The notes under the pieces: model-generated
The model's input: the letters and a program-made list of their open reading frames with translations, nothing else
Databases searched by the model: none
What the model was told of the DNA's origin: nothing
Position numbers and translations under genes: made by a program
Shown here: one piece after another, positions 36,019 to 44,559 of the stretch
Numbering within the stretch: position 1 is the stretch's first letter
Layout of the letters: each line of letters starts with the position of its first letter
Assembly: GCF_009720825.1 (NCBI RefSeq)
Contig: NZ_WNKY01000007.1
Span: 1 to 64,000 of the forward strand
Direction: 5' to 3'
Origin: Duganella radicis
Lineage (GTDB): Bacteria > Pseudomonadota > Gammaproteobacteria > Burkholderiales > Burkholderiaceae_D
DNA length: 64,000 bases

Positions 36019-37203
36019 TTAACCCTGTTCCATGCCTTCTTCCACCGTGGCGCCGCCGCGCTTGCAGGCATCGCGGAAGGCTTTGGGGGTGCAGCCGTAC
36101 TCTTCCTTGAACAGCTTGTTGAAGTAGGAGACATTGCCGTAGCCGACCGAATAGGCGATCTCGGCCACGGCGGCCGACTCCTTCTCCGCCAGCAGGCGGG
36201 CCGCCTCGGTCAGGCGCAATTTGTTGACATAGCCGCTGAAGGTGTAGCCCAGTTCCGCCTTCAGCAACTCGCCCACCTTGGTCCTGTTGACCCCGGTTTG
36301 CTCGACCACGGTGTCGAGCTCCAGGCCGGGATCGGCATATTTGCTGCCAATAAACTGCAAGATGGCGGTTTTTTCGCGGTCGCGGTGCGGCTCCAGCGAC
36401 AACTGCTGATAGGCGACGAACGGCAAGTCCTTTTGCAGCCGGCCGCGCACATCTTCGGTCAACACCCGGGTATGACGCAGGAAGAACCACAGGCCGAAGC
36501 CACCCCAGGCCAGGCACAGCATCACCGCCAGCGCCGTCAGATAGCGGTAGTCGCGCCCCTCCAGCTCCAGCTCGCTGACTTCCACCGCCGACGGCGTGCC
36601 GAGCGGACTCTGGAATGTGCTGCCGATGGCAATCTTGGACACCTTGTCAAGCTTGTACGCCTGGCGCGACAAATCCAGATTAACCATAAGAAACCACCAG
36701 TGCGGGGTTTCCAGCCGGGTCAGGTCGATTTCCACCCTGGACTCGCTTTTATTGCAAGAGAAATAAGCCGACGATGGCCGGTCGTTGAGATACTCCCGGC
36801 CCTTGACGACGCGCTGGAAAGTGAAGACGCTGAACGACAGGGTGTTGGCGGGGGCGCACTTGACCCGCAGCGAGAGCGCGCTGTAACGCGACAGGTCAAC
36901 CTGCACCGGCTTGCCCTTGCGGTCGCGGAAGGCCAGATCGACCGCGACAAACGGTGGATCCGCGCTCTTGGCAATGTCGAACTCATACCTTAAGCGCTGC
37001 GGATCGTCCTGGATGTGCAAGGCGACCGGCCCGCCCGGCCGCACATTCCAGCCGGGCACGGGTCGCCACGGCAGCGGGCTGTCTTGCATCGGCAGCATCG
37101 GTAAGTGCAGATAACTCTGGGCCAGGCAAAAATAACTGAGGAGCAGGCTGGCGACTAACAGGCACAGGCACGCGATCAGCGCTTTTTTATAAAATTCATA
37201 CAT
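36019..37203 (-). CDS. Membrane-anchored AraC-family regulator
   Basis: The 394-residue protein has a first membrane helix at ~8-28, a periplasmic beta-rich domain (~60-235; galactose-binding-like in feel, with VDLAFRDRKGKPV), a second helix (~240-262) and a cytoplasmic AraC domain (VVEQTGVNRTKVGELLKAEL; AEIAYSVGYGNVSYFNKLFKEEYG). It probably senses a periplasmic ligand and acts directly on DNA. ATG 37203 is chosen because the longer frame runs through hairpins with no signal of coding. No ribosome site is visible; a CGGGCG/CGCCCG hairpin sits directly before the start. It lies 125 bp upstream of GH3 on the same strand. Confidence 0.88.
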   Translation of the reverse strand: MYEFYKKALIACLCLLVASLLLSYFCLAQSYLHLPMLPMQDSPLPWRPVPGWNVRPGGPVALHIQDDPQRLRYEFDIAKSADPPFVAVDLAFRDRKGKPVQVDLSRYSALSLRVKCAPANTLSFSVFTFQRVVKGREYLNDRPSSAYFSCNKSESRVEIDLTRLETPHWWFLMVNLDLSRQAYKLDKVSKIAIGSTFQSPLGTPSAVEVSELELEGRDYRYLTALAVMLCLAWGGFGLWFFLRHTRVLTEDVRGRLQKDLPFVAYQQLSLEPHRDREKTAILQFIGSKYADPGLELDTVVEQTGVNRTKVGELLKAELGYTFSGYVNKLRLTEAARLLAEKESAAVAEIAYSVGYGNVSYFNKLFKEEYGCTPKAFRDACKRGGATVEEGMEQG

Positions 37204-37204
37204 G

Positions 37205-37224
37205 CGGGCGATTTTACGCGCCCG
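37205..37224 (-). promoter_or_regulatory. Hairpin directly before the AraC-type start codon
   Basis: On the minus strand CGGGCG and CGCCCG (6 bp, 8-nt AT-rich loop) fold immediately upstream of the ATG at 37203, where a ribosome site would be expected and none is seen. It could control translation initiation. Confidence 0.4.
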
Positions 37225-37241
37225 ATGCAGGCAAGACAATG

Positions 37242-37267
37242 AAAAAAGGGGCGGCCGCAGCCGCCCC
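37242..37267 (-). terminator. Terminator-like hairpin in the leader of the AraC-type gene
   Basis: Read on the minus strand, GGGGCGGC-TGCG-GCCGCCCC is an 8-bp GC stem with tetraloop followed by TTTTTT, a textbook intrinsic terminator. It ends 38 bp before the AraC-type start, and no minus-strand gene lies between it and 39618. It therefore either ends antisense or stray transcripts from the right or acts as an attenuator in the AraC leader. Confidence 0.7.
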
Positions 37268-37293
37268 GAACTGCCAGGACGGCAGCATTGCGT

Positions 37294-37314
37294 ACAATGG
37301 AGAGAGCCCATTGT
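37294..37314. promoter_or_regulatory. Inverted repeat between AraC-type gene and GH42
   Basis: ACAATGG-AGAGAGC-CCATTGT is a perfect 7-bp inverted repeat with 7-bp spacer in the divergent region, 91 bp upstream of the AraC-type start and 170 bp upstream of GH42. It could be an operator, or an RNA hairpin in the leader described next to it. Confidence 0.4.
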
Positions 37315-37484
37315 GGAATGCGCGCGGGTGGGCCGCAATTGTCAAATTCATCAAACTCCGGAATAAAAATACACAGGCCGGAAGCTGGCACAAATCATAC
37401 GCCGTCCCGGCGTATTTCATAATTGCCATCGCGGCGCGGCGTGCCGCACAATCGTCCGCTCCGACACCAGAGAGGAATATCCCC

Positions 37485-39611
37485 ATGCCCACAAGGAGAC
37501 TACGGCAACTGGCCCTGTCATGCCTGCTTAGCGCCGCATGGCTGGCCACCGCCGCCGAAACCGCCCCGCCGCCCTTCCCGACCGTGCTGTACGGGACCGC
37601 CTACTACCACGAATACATGCCTTACGAGCGTCTGGAAAAAGACGTGCAAATGATGAAGGCGGCCGGCTTCAACGTGGTGCGCCTCGGCGAATCGACCTGG
37701 AGCCTGTGGGAGCCGGAAGACGGCCGCTTCGAGTACGCCTGGATGGACCGCGTGGTGGACGCCATGGGCAAGGCCGGCATCAAGGTCATCATGGGCACGC
37801 CCACCTATTCCATCCCGGCCTGGATGGCCAGGCAGCATCCGGAAATTTTGGCGCGCAAGTTCAACGGCGTGCAGAACACCTACGGCATGCGGCAAAACAT
37901 GAACACCGACGCGCCGGCCTACCGCTTCTACGCCGAGCGCCTGATCCGCAAGATCGCCGCCCGCTACAAGGACAACCCGAACGTGATCGGCTGGCAGGTC
38001 GACAACGAGACCGGCAGCTACGGCGCCGCCAATGACGATGTGTTCGTGCGCTTTCAGCATTATCTGGAAAAGAAATTCGGCACGCCGGAAAAACTCAGCC
38101 AGGCGTGGTTCCTGAATTACTGGGGCCAGGACTTGCACAGCTGGGTCGACCTGCCGCGCCCGGACGGCGCGCAAGCCACCGGCTACAAGCTGGAGTGGTC
38201 GCGCTGGAGCCAGATGCGGGTAACCGATTTCCTTCATTGGCAGGCGCGGCTGATCCGCGAATGCGCCTCGCCGCGCCAGTTCGTCACCCACGACTTTGCC
38301 GGCTCCCTGCATGGCGACGTCAACGAGGAAGCGGTGGCGCGCGGGCTCGACATGCCGGCCGTGAACATCTACCACTGGAGCGCGCAGGACCAATACAACG
38401 GCGGCGCGCAGGCGCTGGACGCCGACTTCACGCGCTCGCTCAAGCGCAACAACTTCCTGGTGACCGAGACCAACGCCCAGACCACCGACTGGAGTTCGTC
38501 GTTCCAGTATCCGCTGTATGACGGCCAGTTCCGCCAGGACGTCTACACCCACCTGTCGAACGGCGCCAACATGGTGGAGTACTGGCACTGGGCCTCGATC
38601 CACGCCAACCAGGAAACCTACTGGAAAGGCGTGCTGTCGCACGACCTCGAACCGAACCGCGCTTACGCCGAGATGAGCCGCACCGGCAACGAGCTGAAGA
38701 AAATCGGCCCGCGCCTGGTCAACCTCAAGCTCAGGAACGACGTCGCCATCCTGTGGAGCCGCGACTCGCTCAACGCGCTGAACGACATGCCGTTTGCCAA
38801 GGAGTCGCAATGGGGTGGTGGCGGCACCAAGGCCGACTACGGCTCGCTGGTGCGCCAGATGCACCGCGCGCTGTACGACTTGAATGTCGGCGCCGACTTC
38901 GTGTTCCCGGAAAGCGGTGATTTCTCGGCCTACAAGGTGCTGATCGTGCCGGCGCTGTACATCGCCGACGACGCCCTGCTGGAACGCATCCGCGACTACA
39001 TCCGCAACGGCGGCCGCGTGGTGATGACCTTCAAGAGCGGCTTCGCCAACGAGAACGCCGCCGTGCGCTGGAGCATGGCGCCCGGCCCGCTGCGCGAGGC
39101 GCTGGGCTTCCACTATCAGGAATTCTCCAACCTGGCGCAGCCGCTCAAGCTCAAGGACGATCCTTACCAGGCCGGCGCCGACAATCAGGTACGGCACTGG
39201 GCCGAGTTCCTGCAACTGGACACGGCCAAGGCGCTGGCGTATTACGACCATCCGTTCTTCGGCCGCTGGCCGGCGGTCACCTCGAATGACTATGGCAGCG
39301 GCAAGGTGGTGTACGAAGGCACGTATCTGTCGGACCAGCTGCAAAAGTCGGTGCTGCGATCGGTGTTGCGGGAACGCGGGCTGATCGGGCCGGACCAGCA
39401 ACTGCCGCCGCAGGTGCATGCGCGCAGCGGCGTGAATGCGCAGGGCCGCACCGTGCGCTACTACTTCAACTACTCGGGCACGGCGGTCAACTTCGGCTAC
39501 GGCCACCAGCCCGGCACCGACCTGCTCTCCGCGCGTGCGGTGCGCGCCGGGCAGGAGCTGAGCCTGGCGCCGTGGGACGTGGCGATTATCGAGGAGGACG
39601 CGGCGCGCTGA
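37485..39611 (+). CDS. GH42 beta-galactosidase
   Basis: The 708-residue secreted enzyme has a signal peptide (~25), then the GH42 barrel with YGTAYYHEYMP, VRLGESTWSLWEPEDGRF, the acid/base Glu in GWQVDNETG (about residue 175) and the nucleophile Glu in LVTETNAQ (about 328). A trimerisation-type domain (NGGRVVMTFKSG) and a small C-terminal beta domain follow. It cleaves terminal beta-galactose. AGAGGA lies 8 nt before the ATG at 37485; longer upstream frames have no ribosome site. It converges with GH27, with only 6 bp between the two stops. Confidence 0.93.
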   Translation: MPTRRLRQLALSCLLSAAWLATAAETAPPPFPTVLYGTAYYHEYMPYERLEKDVQMMKAAGFNVVRLGESTWSLWEPEDGRFEYAWMDRVVDAMGKAGIKVIMGTPTYSIPAWMARQHPEILARKFNGVQNTYGMRQNMNTDAPAYRFYAERLIRKIAARYKDNPNVIGWQVDNETGSYGAANDDVFVRFQHYLEKKFGTPEKLSQAWFLNYWGQDLHSWVDLPRPDGAQATGYKLEWSRWSQMRVTDFLHWQARLIRECASPRQFVTHDFAGSLHGDVNEEAVARGLDMPAVNIYHWSAQDQYNGGAQALDADFTRSLKRNNFLVTETNAQTTDWSSSFQYPLYDGQFRQDVYTHLSNGANMVEYWHWASIHANQETYWKGVLSHDLEPNRAYAEMSRTGNELKKIGPRLVNLKLRNDVAILWSRDSLNALNDMPFAKESQWGGGGTKADYGSLVRQMHRALYDLNVGADFVFPESGDFSAYKVLIVPALYIADDALLERIRDYIRNGGRVVMTFKSGFANENAAVRWSMAPGPLREALGFHYQEFSNLAQPLKLKDDPYQAGADNQVRHWAEFLQLDTAKALAYYDHPFFGRWPAVTSNDYGSGKVVYEGTYLSDQLQKSVLRSVLRERGLIGPDQQLPPQVHARSGVNAQGRTVRYYFNYSGTAVNFGYGHQPGTDLLSARAVRAGQELSLAPWDVAIIEEDAAR

Positions 39612-39617
39612 TCACGC

Positions 39618-40982
39618 TCAGGCCGTCAGGCGCAGCAGCGCCGAAGCATGCGGCGCCAGCGTCTGGCGGATCACGCCGCGCGCCGGCGCGCCGTCCTGGC
39701 GGCGCCACAGGTCGCGCAGCGCCACGGTTTTTCCGCCGAGGTTGAGGCGCGACAGGTCGAACTCGATGGTGGTCGCGGCATCCTCGGTGTTGAACAGCGC
39801 CAGGTAATGCACTTCGCCGGCACCCGGCGCCCGCGCACTCCAGATGCGCGTGCCCGTATCCGCGCGATGCGGACGGTTCTGCCAGCTCTTCTGGTTCACC
39901 GCCAGCACTTCCGGATTGGTCAGCAAGGCCAGCGTGGCCGGGTCCAGATGCCGCAGGTCGCCGCCCATGATCAGCGGCGAACGGGCGATCGACCACAAGC
40001 TCATCAGCGTCTGCTGTTCATCCGGCGTGAACTTGGTGTCGCGCGAGCCCATCGCCAGGCGGCCGAGCGGCAGCATGTCGGCGTCCGGCCAGGCGTTGGG
40101 CCCCATGACCGGGTTCCAGTTCTCCAGCCGCTGGAACTGTTCCTTCAACAATTTCCACTCGTCCCAGAAATCGTCCGAGATGCGCCACATCTGCGCGTAG
40201 TGCGGCACGTGGTTGGCCCATTTGAGATCGGTCTCGCCCGGCGACAGGCTGAGCGTGATGTCGCGCCCGCTGGCCTGGATGGCCTTGTGCGCGGCCTCGA
40301 TCTCGTGCCAGTTATGGTCATACGGGCGCGACATGTCGTCCATCTTGACGAAGTCCACGCCCCACGAGGCGTACAGCTTGAAGATCGAATTGTAGTATTC
40401 CTGCGCGCCCGGTTTGCTCATGTCGACGCCGTACATGTCGCCATTCCAGGGGCAGGTGGAACTGGTGTCGGCAATATCCCGCGCACGCAGCTTGCTGCCC
40501 AGGATAGGCGTGTTCAGGCGCACCGCCTGACGTGGAATGCCGCGCATGAGGTGGATGCCAAACTTCATCCCCATGCCGTGGATGCGGTCGGCCAGCGCCT
40601 TGAAGCCCCTGCCCTGCGCGGCCGAGGGGAAGCGGTTGGGTGCCGGCAGCAGGCGGCCGTATTCGTCCATCGTCAGCTCGGCGTCCTTGCGGTACTCGTA
40701 GCCGTTGGCGTTGGGTTCGTACCATTGAATATCGACGGTGAAAATGTTGTAGCCCGACGGCAGCAGCTTGTCCACCATGATGCGGGCGTTTTCCAGCGCC
40801 TGCGCTTCGGTGATCGTGGTGGCGAACGAATTCCAGCTGTTCCAGCCCATCGGCGGCGTCGGCGCCAAGGGCTTGCGGGTTGCGGTTTTCGACACCGCTG
40901 CCAGCGCCGCATGCGGCAGGGCCAGGGCGGCGGCGGTGGTCATGGAAGAGGCAAGCAGAAGACGGCGTGGCAGATTAATCAT
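39618..40982 (-). CDS. GH27 alpha-galactosidase
   Basis: The 454-residue exported enzyme has an N-terminus (NLPRRLLLASS) that could be a Sec or Tat signal. The GH27 barrel shows TPPMGWNSWNSF, the nucleophile Asp in DFVKMDDMS (about residue 214) and the acid/base Asp in WRISDDFWD (about 270). The C-terminal beta domain ends in HASALLRLTA. It hydrolyses alpha-galactosides, complementing the GH97 enzyme. No clear ribosome site precedes the ATG. It is monocistronic and divergent from the second GH29 gene. Confidence 0.93.
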   Translation of the reverse strand: MINLPRRLLLASSMTTAAALALPHAALAAVSKTATRKPLAPTPPMGWNSWNSFATTITEAQALENARIMVDKLLPSGYNIFTVDIQWYEPNANGYEYRKDAELTMDEYGRLLPAPNRFPSAAQGRGFKALADRIHGMGMKFGIHLMRGIPRQAVRLNTPILGSKLRARDIADTSSTCPWNGDMYGVDMSKPGAQEYYNSIFKLYASWGVDFVKMDDMSRPYDHNWHEIEAAHKAIQASGRDITLSLSPGETDLKWANHVPHYAQMWRISDDFWDEWKLLKEQFQRLENWNPVMGPNAWPDADMLPLGRLAMGSRDTKFTPDEQQTLMSLWSIARSPLIMGGDLRHLDPATLALLTNPEVLAVNQKSWQNRPHRADTGTRIWSARAPGAGEVHYLALFNTEDAATTIEFDLSRLNLGGKTVALRDLWRRQDGAPARGVIRQTLAPHASALLRLTA

Positions 40983-41135
40983 GTGTATGAGAGCATGGTG
41001 GTTTGCATAGCATCATAGCGCGACTGGCGTCTGGCGGGCGTTTATGAAAGCCGCCAAAGCAGGCAACGAAATTTCGCACCGGCGCTCCAGCGGGCCCGGC
41101 ACGGCGCACAATCACTATTTTTGGAGACACATCAC

Positions 41136-42650
41136 ATGATAATTCGACACACCGCCCTGCTCGCCCTTGCCCTGCACTTGCCGCTACACGCGGCCGACAC
41201 CGAAGACACGCCGGTCCAGCTGACCACCGTGCCCGGTCCGTTCCGCCCGGAAGCGGAATCACTCAAGAAGTACCAGGCGCCCGACTGGTTCCGCGACGCC
41301 AAGTTCGGCATCTGGTCGCACTGGGGCCCGCAGTCGGTGCCGCGCGCCGGCGATTGGTACGCGCGCAATATGTACATGGATGGCAGCGAGCAGAACAAGT
41401 ATCACCTGGCGCACTACGGCCATCCGTCGCAGTTCGGCTACAAGGACATCATCCCCTTGTGGAAGGCGGAGAAATTCGATCCTGAAACGCTGATGTCGCT
41501 GTACAAGCAAGCCGGCGCGCGCTACTTCGTCAGCATGGGCGTGCATCACGATAATTTCGACCTGTGGGATTCGCGCTACCACGAGTGGAACGCGACGAAG
41601 ATGGGGCCGCATCGCGACATCGTCGGCGACTGGCGGAAAGCCGCGCTCAAGGCCGGGCTGCGCTTTGGCGTGTCGGAACACCTGGGCGCCAGCTACGCCT
41701 GGTTCACGCCCAGCCACGGCAAGGACCAGAAAACCGGCGTACCCTATGACGGCGCCGATCCCAAATATGCATCGCTGTACCACCGCGCCCACAACCAGCC
41801 CTACCACGACGCCAACACCTGGTACACCACCGACAAGCGTTACCATCAGGAGTGGTTCAACCGCGTCACCGATCTGCTGACGCGCTACCAGCCGGACCTG
41901 CTGTACACGGATGGCGGCATCCCGTTCGGCAATGTCGGCCGCACGCTGGTGGCCAACTTCTACAATGCCAGCATCGCCAACCATGGCGGCAAGCTGGAAG
42001 CGGTGTACGACCACAAGGACATCGGCTCTGGCGAGTTTATCCGCGAGGCCGGCGTGCAGGACGTCGAGCGCGGCGTGATGGAGGGCATCAATCCGCTGCC
42101 ATGGCAGACCGACACCTCGATCGGCGACTGGTTCTACAGCGAAGGTTACAAGTACAAGACCACCACCGAGGTGGTGCACATGCTGGCCGACATCGTCAGC
42201 AAGAACGGCAACCTGTTGCTGAACGTGGTGCAGTACCCGGACGGCAGCCTGCCGCCCGAGCCGATGCAGTTCCTCAAGGAGATGGCGGCCTGGATGGCCG
42301 TGAACAGCGACGCCATCTACGGCACCCGTCCGTGGAAAGTGTTTGGCGAAGGCCCGACCAAGGCCGCCTCCGGCCACTTCAAGGAAAACACCGCCTACAC
42401 GCCGCAGGACATCCGCTTCACCACCAAGGACGGCGCGCTGTACGCCATCACCCTGGGCTCGCCGGTGAAGACCGTGCGCATCCAGTCGCTGGGCCGCAAG
42501 GCGGGCCTGGAAGCGCGCCCGGTGAAAGCGGTCGCCCTGCTGGGCGACCGCACCCCGCTGCGCTGGGAACAGAGCGACGAGTCCTTGACCATCCAGCTGC
42601 CCGCCACCCTGCCCAGCGCGATCTCGTCCAGCTTCCGGATCAGTTTCTAA
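41136..42650 (+). CDS. GH29 alpha-L-fucosidase, second copy
   Basis: The 504-residue secreted enzyme has a signal peptide (~18), the GH29 pattern FGIWSHWGPQSVPRAGDW, SMGVHHDNFDLWDS, the nucleophile Asp in DLLYTDGG (about residue 259), and a C-terminal beta-sandwich. The ATG at 41136 has GGAG 9 nt upstream; TTG at 41121 is less likely. It differs from the first fucosidase in the WG-loop and C-terminal domain, so it probably takes a different linkage. Its stop overlaps the convergent FAH-family gene by 11 bp. Confidence 0.9.
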   Translation: MIIRHTALLALALHLPLHAADTEDTPVQLTTVPGPFRPEAESLKKYQAPDWFRDAKFGIWSHWGPQSVPRAGDWYARNMYMDGSEQNKYHLAHYGHPSQFGYKDIIPLWKAEKFDPETLMSLYKQAGARYFVSMGVHHDNFDLWDSRYHEWNATKMGPHRDIVGDWRKAALKAGLRFGVSEHLGASYAWFTPSHGKDQKTGVPYDGADPKYASLYHRAHNQPYHDANTWYTTDKRYHQEWFNRVTDLLTRYQPDLLYTDGGIPFGNVGRTLVANFYNASIANHGGKLEAVYDHKDIGSGEFIREAGVQDVERGVMEGINPLPWQTDTSIGDWFYSEGYKYKTTTEVVHMLADIVSKNGNLLLNVVQYPDGSLPPEPMQFLKEMAAWMAVNSDAIYGTRPWKVFGEGPTKAASGHFKENTAYTPQDIRFTTKDGALYAITLGSPVKTVRIQSLGRKAGLEARPVKAVALLGDRTPLRWEQSDESLTIQLPATLPSAISSSFRISF

Positions 42651-43431
42651 AGCCGGCGGCCACCACGTGGTTGCGCAGGATACCGATGCCGTCGATCTCG
42701 ACTTCAATGCTGTCGCCCACCTGGACCGGCCCGACACCGGCCGGAGTGCCGGTCATGATCATGTCGCCGGGCAGCAGCGTCATGTGACGGCTCAGGTAGG
42801 CGATCAGGTAGGGCACGGAAAACAACAGGTCGGCGGTGTCGCCGTCCTGCCGCACCACGCCGTTGACGCGGGTCTGGATACGCAGTCCCGACGGGTCCAG
42901 CCCGGTGGCGATGACCGGCCCCAGCGGAGCGAAGGTGTCGTAACCCTTGCCGACCAGCAGGCAACCGAACTCGCTTTCGCGGCGCTGTAGCACGCGGTCG
43001 CTGAGGTCATTGCCGCAGGTGTAGCCGAGCACGTAGTCCAGCGCCTCGGACTCCGCGACGTTGCGCGCCTGCTTGCCGATGATGACCGTCAGCTCGCCCT
43101 CGAAATGGATGTTCTCGCCCCAGGGCGGATAGACGATGGCCTCCTCCGGCCCGATGACCGCCGTGCTCGGTTTCATGAACAGGATGGGCAGTTCCGGCAC
43201 CTTCTTGCCCACTTCCTGCGAATGCGCCCGGTAGTTGTAGCCCAGCCCGAACACCCGCGGCATGGGCAGCGGCGTCAGGATGCGCGCCGCCTCGCGCGGG
43301 TCGCGCACGCCGGAGCGACGCAAGCCGTCCAACACCCCTCCTTCCAGCCTGGCGATGTACCGATCGTCCTCGACGATCCCGTAATAAATCTGATTGTGCA
43401 GCGCATATCTGACGATGTGCATGGATGACAT
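42640..43431 (-). CDS. Fumarylacetoacetate hydrolase (FAH) family protein
   Basis: The 263-residue cytoplasmic enzyme has the FAH core fold with metal ligands in FEGELTVIIG (Glu-x-Glu) and the conserved NDLSDR and GTPAGVGPVQVGD motifs. Members hydrolyse acylpyruvates, decarboxylate oxo-acids or isomerise meta-cleavage products (HpaG type). A perfect copy of the cluster's palindrome lies 35 bp upstream of its start. It is divergent from the ABC-importer operon and so belongs to the same regulon. The substrate is unknown; a ring-cleavage product would fit the dioxygenase-like gene in the cluster. Confidence 0.9.
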   Translation of the reverse strand: MSSMHIVRYALHNQIYYGIVEDDRYIARLEGGVLDGLRRSGVRDPREAARILTPLPMPRVFGLGYNYRAHSQEVGKKVPELPILFMKPSTAVIGPEEAIVYPPWGENIHFEGELTVIIGKQARNVAESEALDYVLGYTCGNDLSDRVLQRRESEFGCLLVGKGYDTFAPLGPVIATGLDPSGLRIQTRVNGVVRQDGDTADLLFSVPYLIAYLSRHMTLLPGDMIMTGTPAGVGPVQVGDSIEVEIDGIGILRNHVVAAGFRN

Positions 43432-43465
43432 GACGACCCTTTCCGAAGTTTTGCCAAGCTGATTT

Positions 43466-43481
43466 TTGCTAACGTTAGCAA
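43466..43481. promoter_or_regulatory. LacI-type operator 1 (FAH gene)
   Basis: TTGCTAACGTTAGCAA is a perfect 16-bp palindrome with the central CG typical of LacI-family sites. It lies 35 bp upstream of the FAH start codon, overlapping its likely promoter. It is the reference copy of a motif found at four further positions, plus one weaker position, in the window. Confidence 0.88.
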
Positions 43482-43593
43482 TTTATCCGGGCAAGGTCAA
43501 CCATTTTGCCAACGCCGCTATCGCGGCCGGCTAAAATCCGGCACTGTTTTTTTTCATTTTCCTGTTGACAAGGACGCGCCACAATGGTCAGAA

Positions 43594-43613
43594 TGTGCGC
43601 AAACGTTAGCACA
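43594..43613. promoter_or_regulatory. LacI-type operator 2 (ABC importer operon)
   Basis: TGTGCGCAAACGTTAGCACA contains GCAAACGTTAGC, one change from the perfect GCTAACGTTAGC core. It lies just upstream of a strong ribosome site and a 28-codon small frame, about 100 bp before the permease gene. Confidence 0.85.
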
Positions 43614-43627
43614 AAAAGGAGACCATC

Positions 43628-43714
43628 ATGCCGTTCCAGTACCACCCCGTGCGCAAGCCGCCGCACAGCCACCGGCGCCGCGCGCCACGCCCCATCCGCG
43701 AGGTGATCCGATGA
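43628..43714 (+). CDS. 28-residue small open frame coupled to the ABC permease
   Basis: ATG at 43628 has an excellent ribosome site (AAGGAG, 7 nt upstream), and the frame ends in a TGA that overlaps the permease ATG (ATGA at 43711-43714). The peptide begins MPFQYHPVRK and is rich in Pro, His and Arg (net strongly basic), with no membrane segment. It could be a leader peptide that couples translation to the permease, or a small protein in its own right. I do not recognise a family. Confidence 0.55.
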   Translation: MPFQYHPVRKPPHSHRRRAPRPIREVIR

Positions 43715-44559
43715 GCCTGACATTGCTCGCGCAATCCGCCCTCGGCGGCCTGCTGCACGGCGGCATCTACGCCCTGCTGGCGTTGGGCCTGAGCCTGAGC
43801 TGGGGCCTGCTGCGGCTGGTGAACCTCAGCCATTTCGCCTTGGCCTTCCTGGGCGCTTACCTGACCTACCATTTCGGCACCCAGTTCGGCTGGCCGGTGT
43901 GGCTGTCGGCGCTCCTGATCACGCCGGCGTTTTTCATCGTCGGCCTGGGCCTGCACGCCACGCTGGTGCGCTACAACGTCAGCGAATTTGCCTCGATGCT
44001 GGTGACCTTCGGCGTGACCATCCTGATCGAATCGCTGATCCAGTGGATCTGGAGCGCCGACTTCCGCTCCTACGAAACCAGCTACGCCCAGCAATCGCTG
44101 CGGCTCGGGCCGCTGTACGTGCCGCTGCTGGAGCTGCTGGCCTTCCTGTGCGCCGCCCTGCTGGCACTGGGCGCCTGGTTGGGCTTGCACAAGACCGCGC
44201 TCGGCATGGCGCTGCGCGCGGCGGCACACGACGGCGCCATCGCGGCCGCCTTCGGCATCAATGCGCGCCGCCTGTCCTATGTGCTGGCCGGCCTGTGCGC
44301 CGCCTCGGCCGGCATCGCCGGGGTGTTCATCGCACTCACCTCGACGCTGGCGCCATCGCAGATCGAATCATGGATCGGCGTGGTGTTCGCGGTGGTCATC
44401 ATCGGCGGCCTGGCCCATCCCCTGGGCGCGCTGGCGGCCGGCATGCTGATCGGCGTGTCCGAGGCCATCACCATGGCCGCCGTCAATCCCGCCTGGGCGC
44501 CGCTGGTGGCCTTCTCCATCCTGATCATCCTTCTGCTGTGGAAACCGAAATGGCTCTGA
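43711..44559 (+). CDS. Branched-chain-type ABC importer permease (LivH family)
   Basis: The 282-residue inner-membrane permease has about eight helices and LivH features (GLLHGGIYALLALGLSLSWG at the start; the GLCAASAGIAGVFIAL segment later). It is one of two permeases of a HAAT-family ABC importer. Translation overlaps the small upstream frame by 4 nt, and its own end overlaps the next gene by 10 nt. The importer is in a catabolic operon, so its substrate is probably an aromatic or organic acid rather than an amino acid. This is inference from context. Confidence 0.92.
   Translation: MSLTLLAQSALGGLLHGGIYALLALGLSLSWGLLRLVNLSHFALAFLGAYLTYHFGTQFGWPVWLSALLITPAFFIVGLGLHATLVRYNVSEFASMLVTFGVTILIESLIQWIWSADFRSYETSYAQQSLRLGPLYVPLLELLAFLCAALLALGAWLGLHKTALGMALRAAAHDGAIAAAFGINARRLSYVLAGLCAASAGIAGVFIALTSTLAPSQIESWIGVVFAVVIIGGLAHPLGALAAGMLIGVSEAITMAAVNPAWAPLVAFSILIILLLWKPKWL

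Noticed and set aside
37239..37484. Longer start for the GH42 gene
   Set aside because: This stretch contains hairpins and no ribosome site. ATG 37485 has AGAGGA upstream and begins a clean signal peptide.
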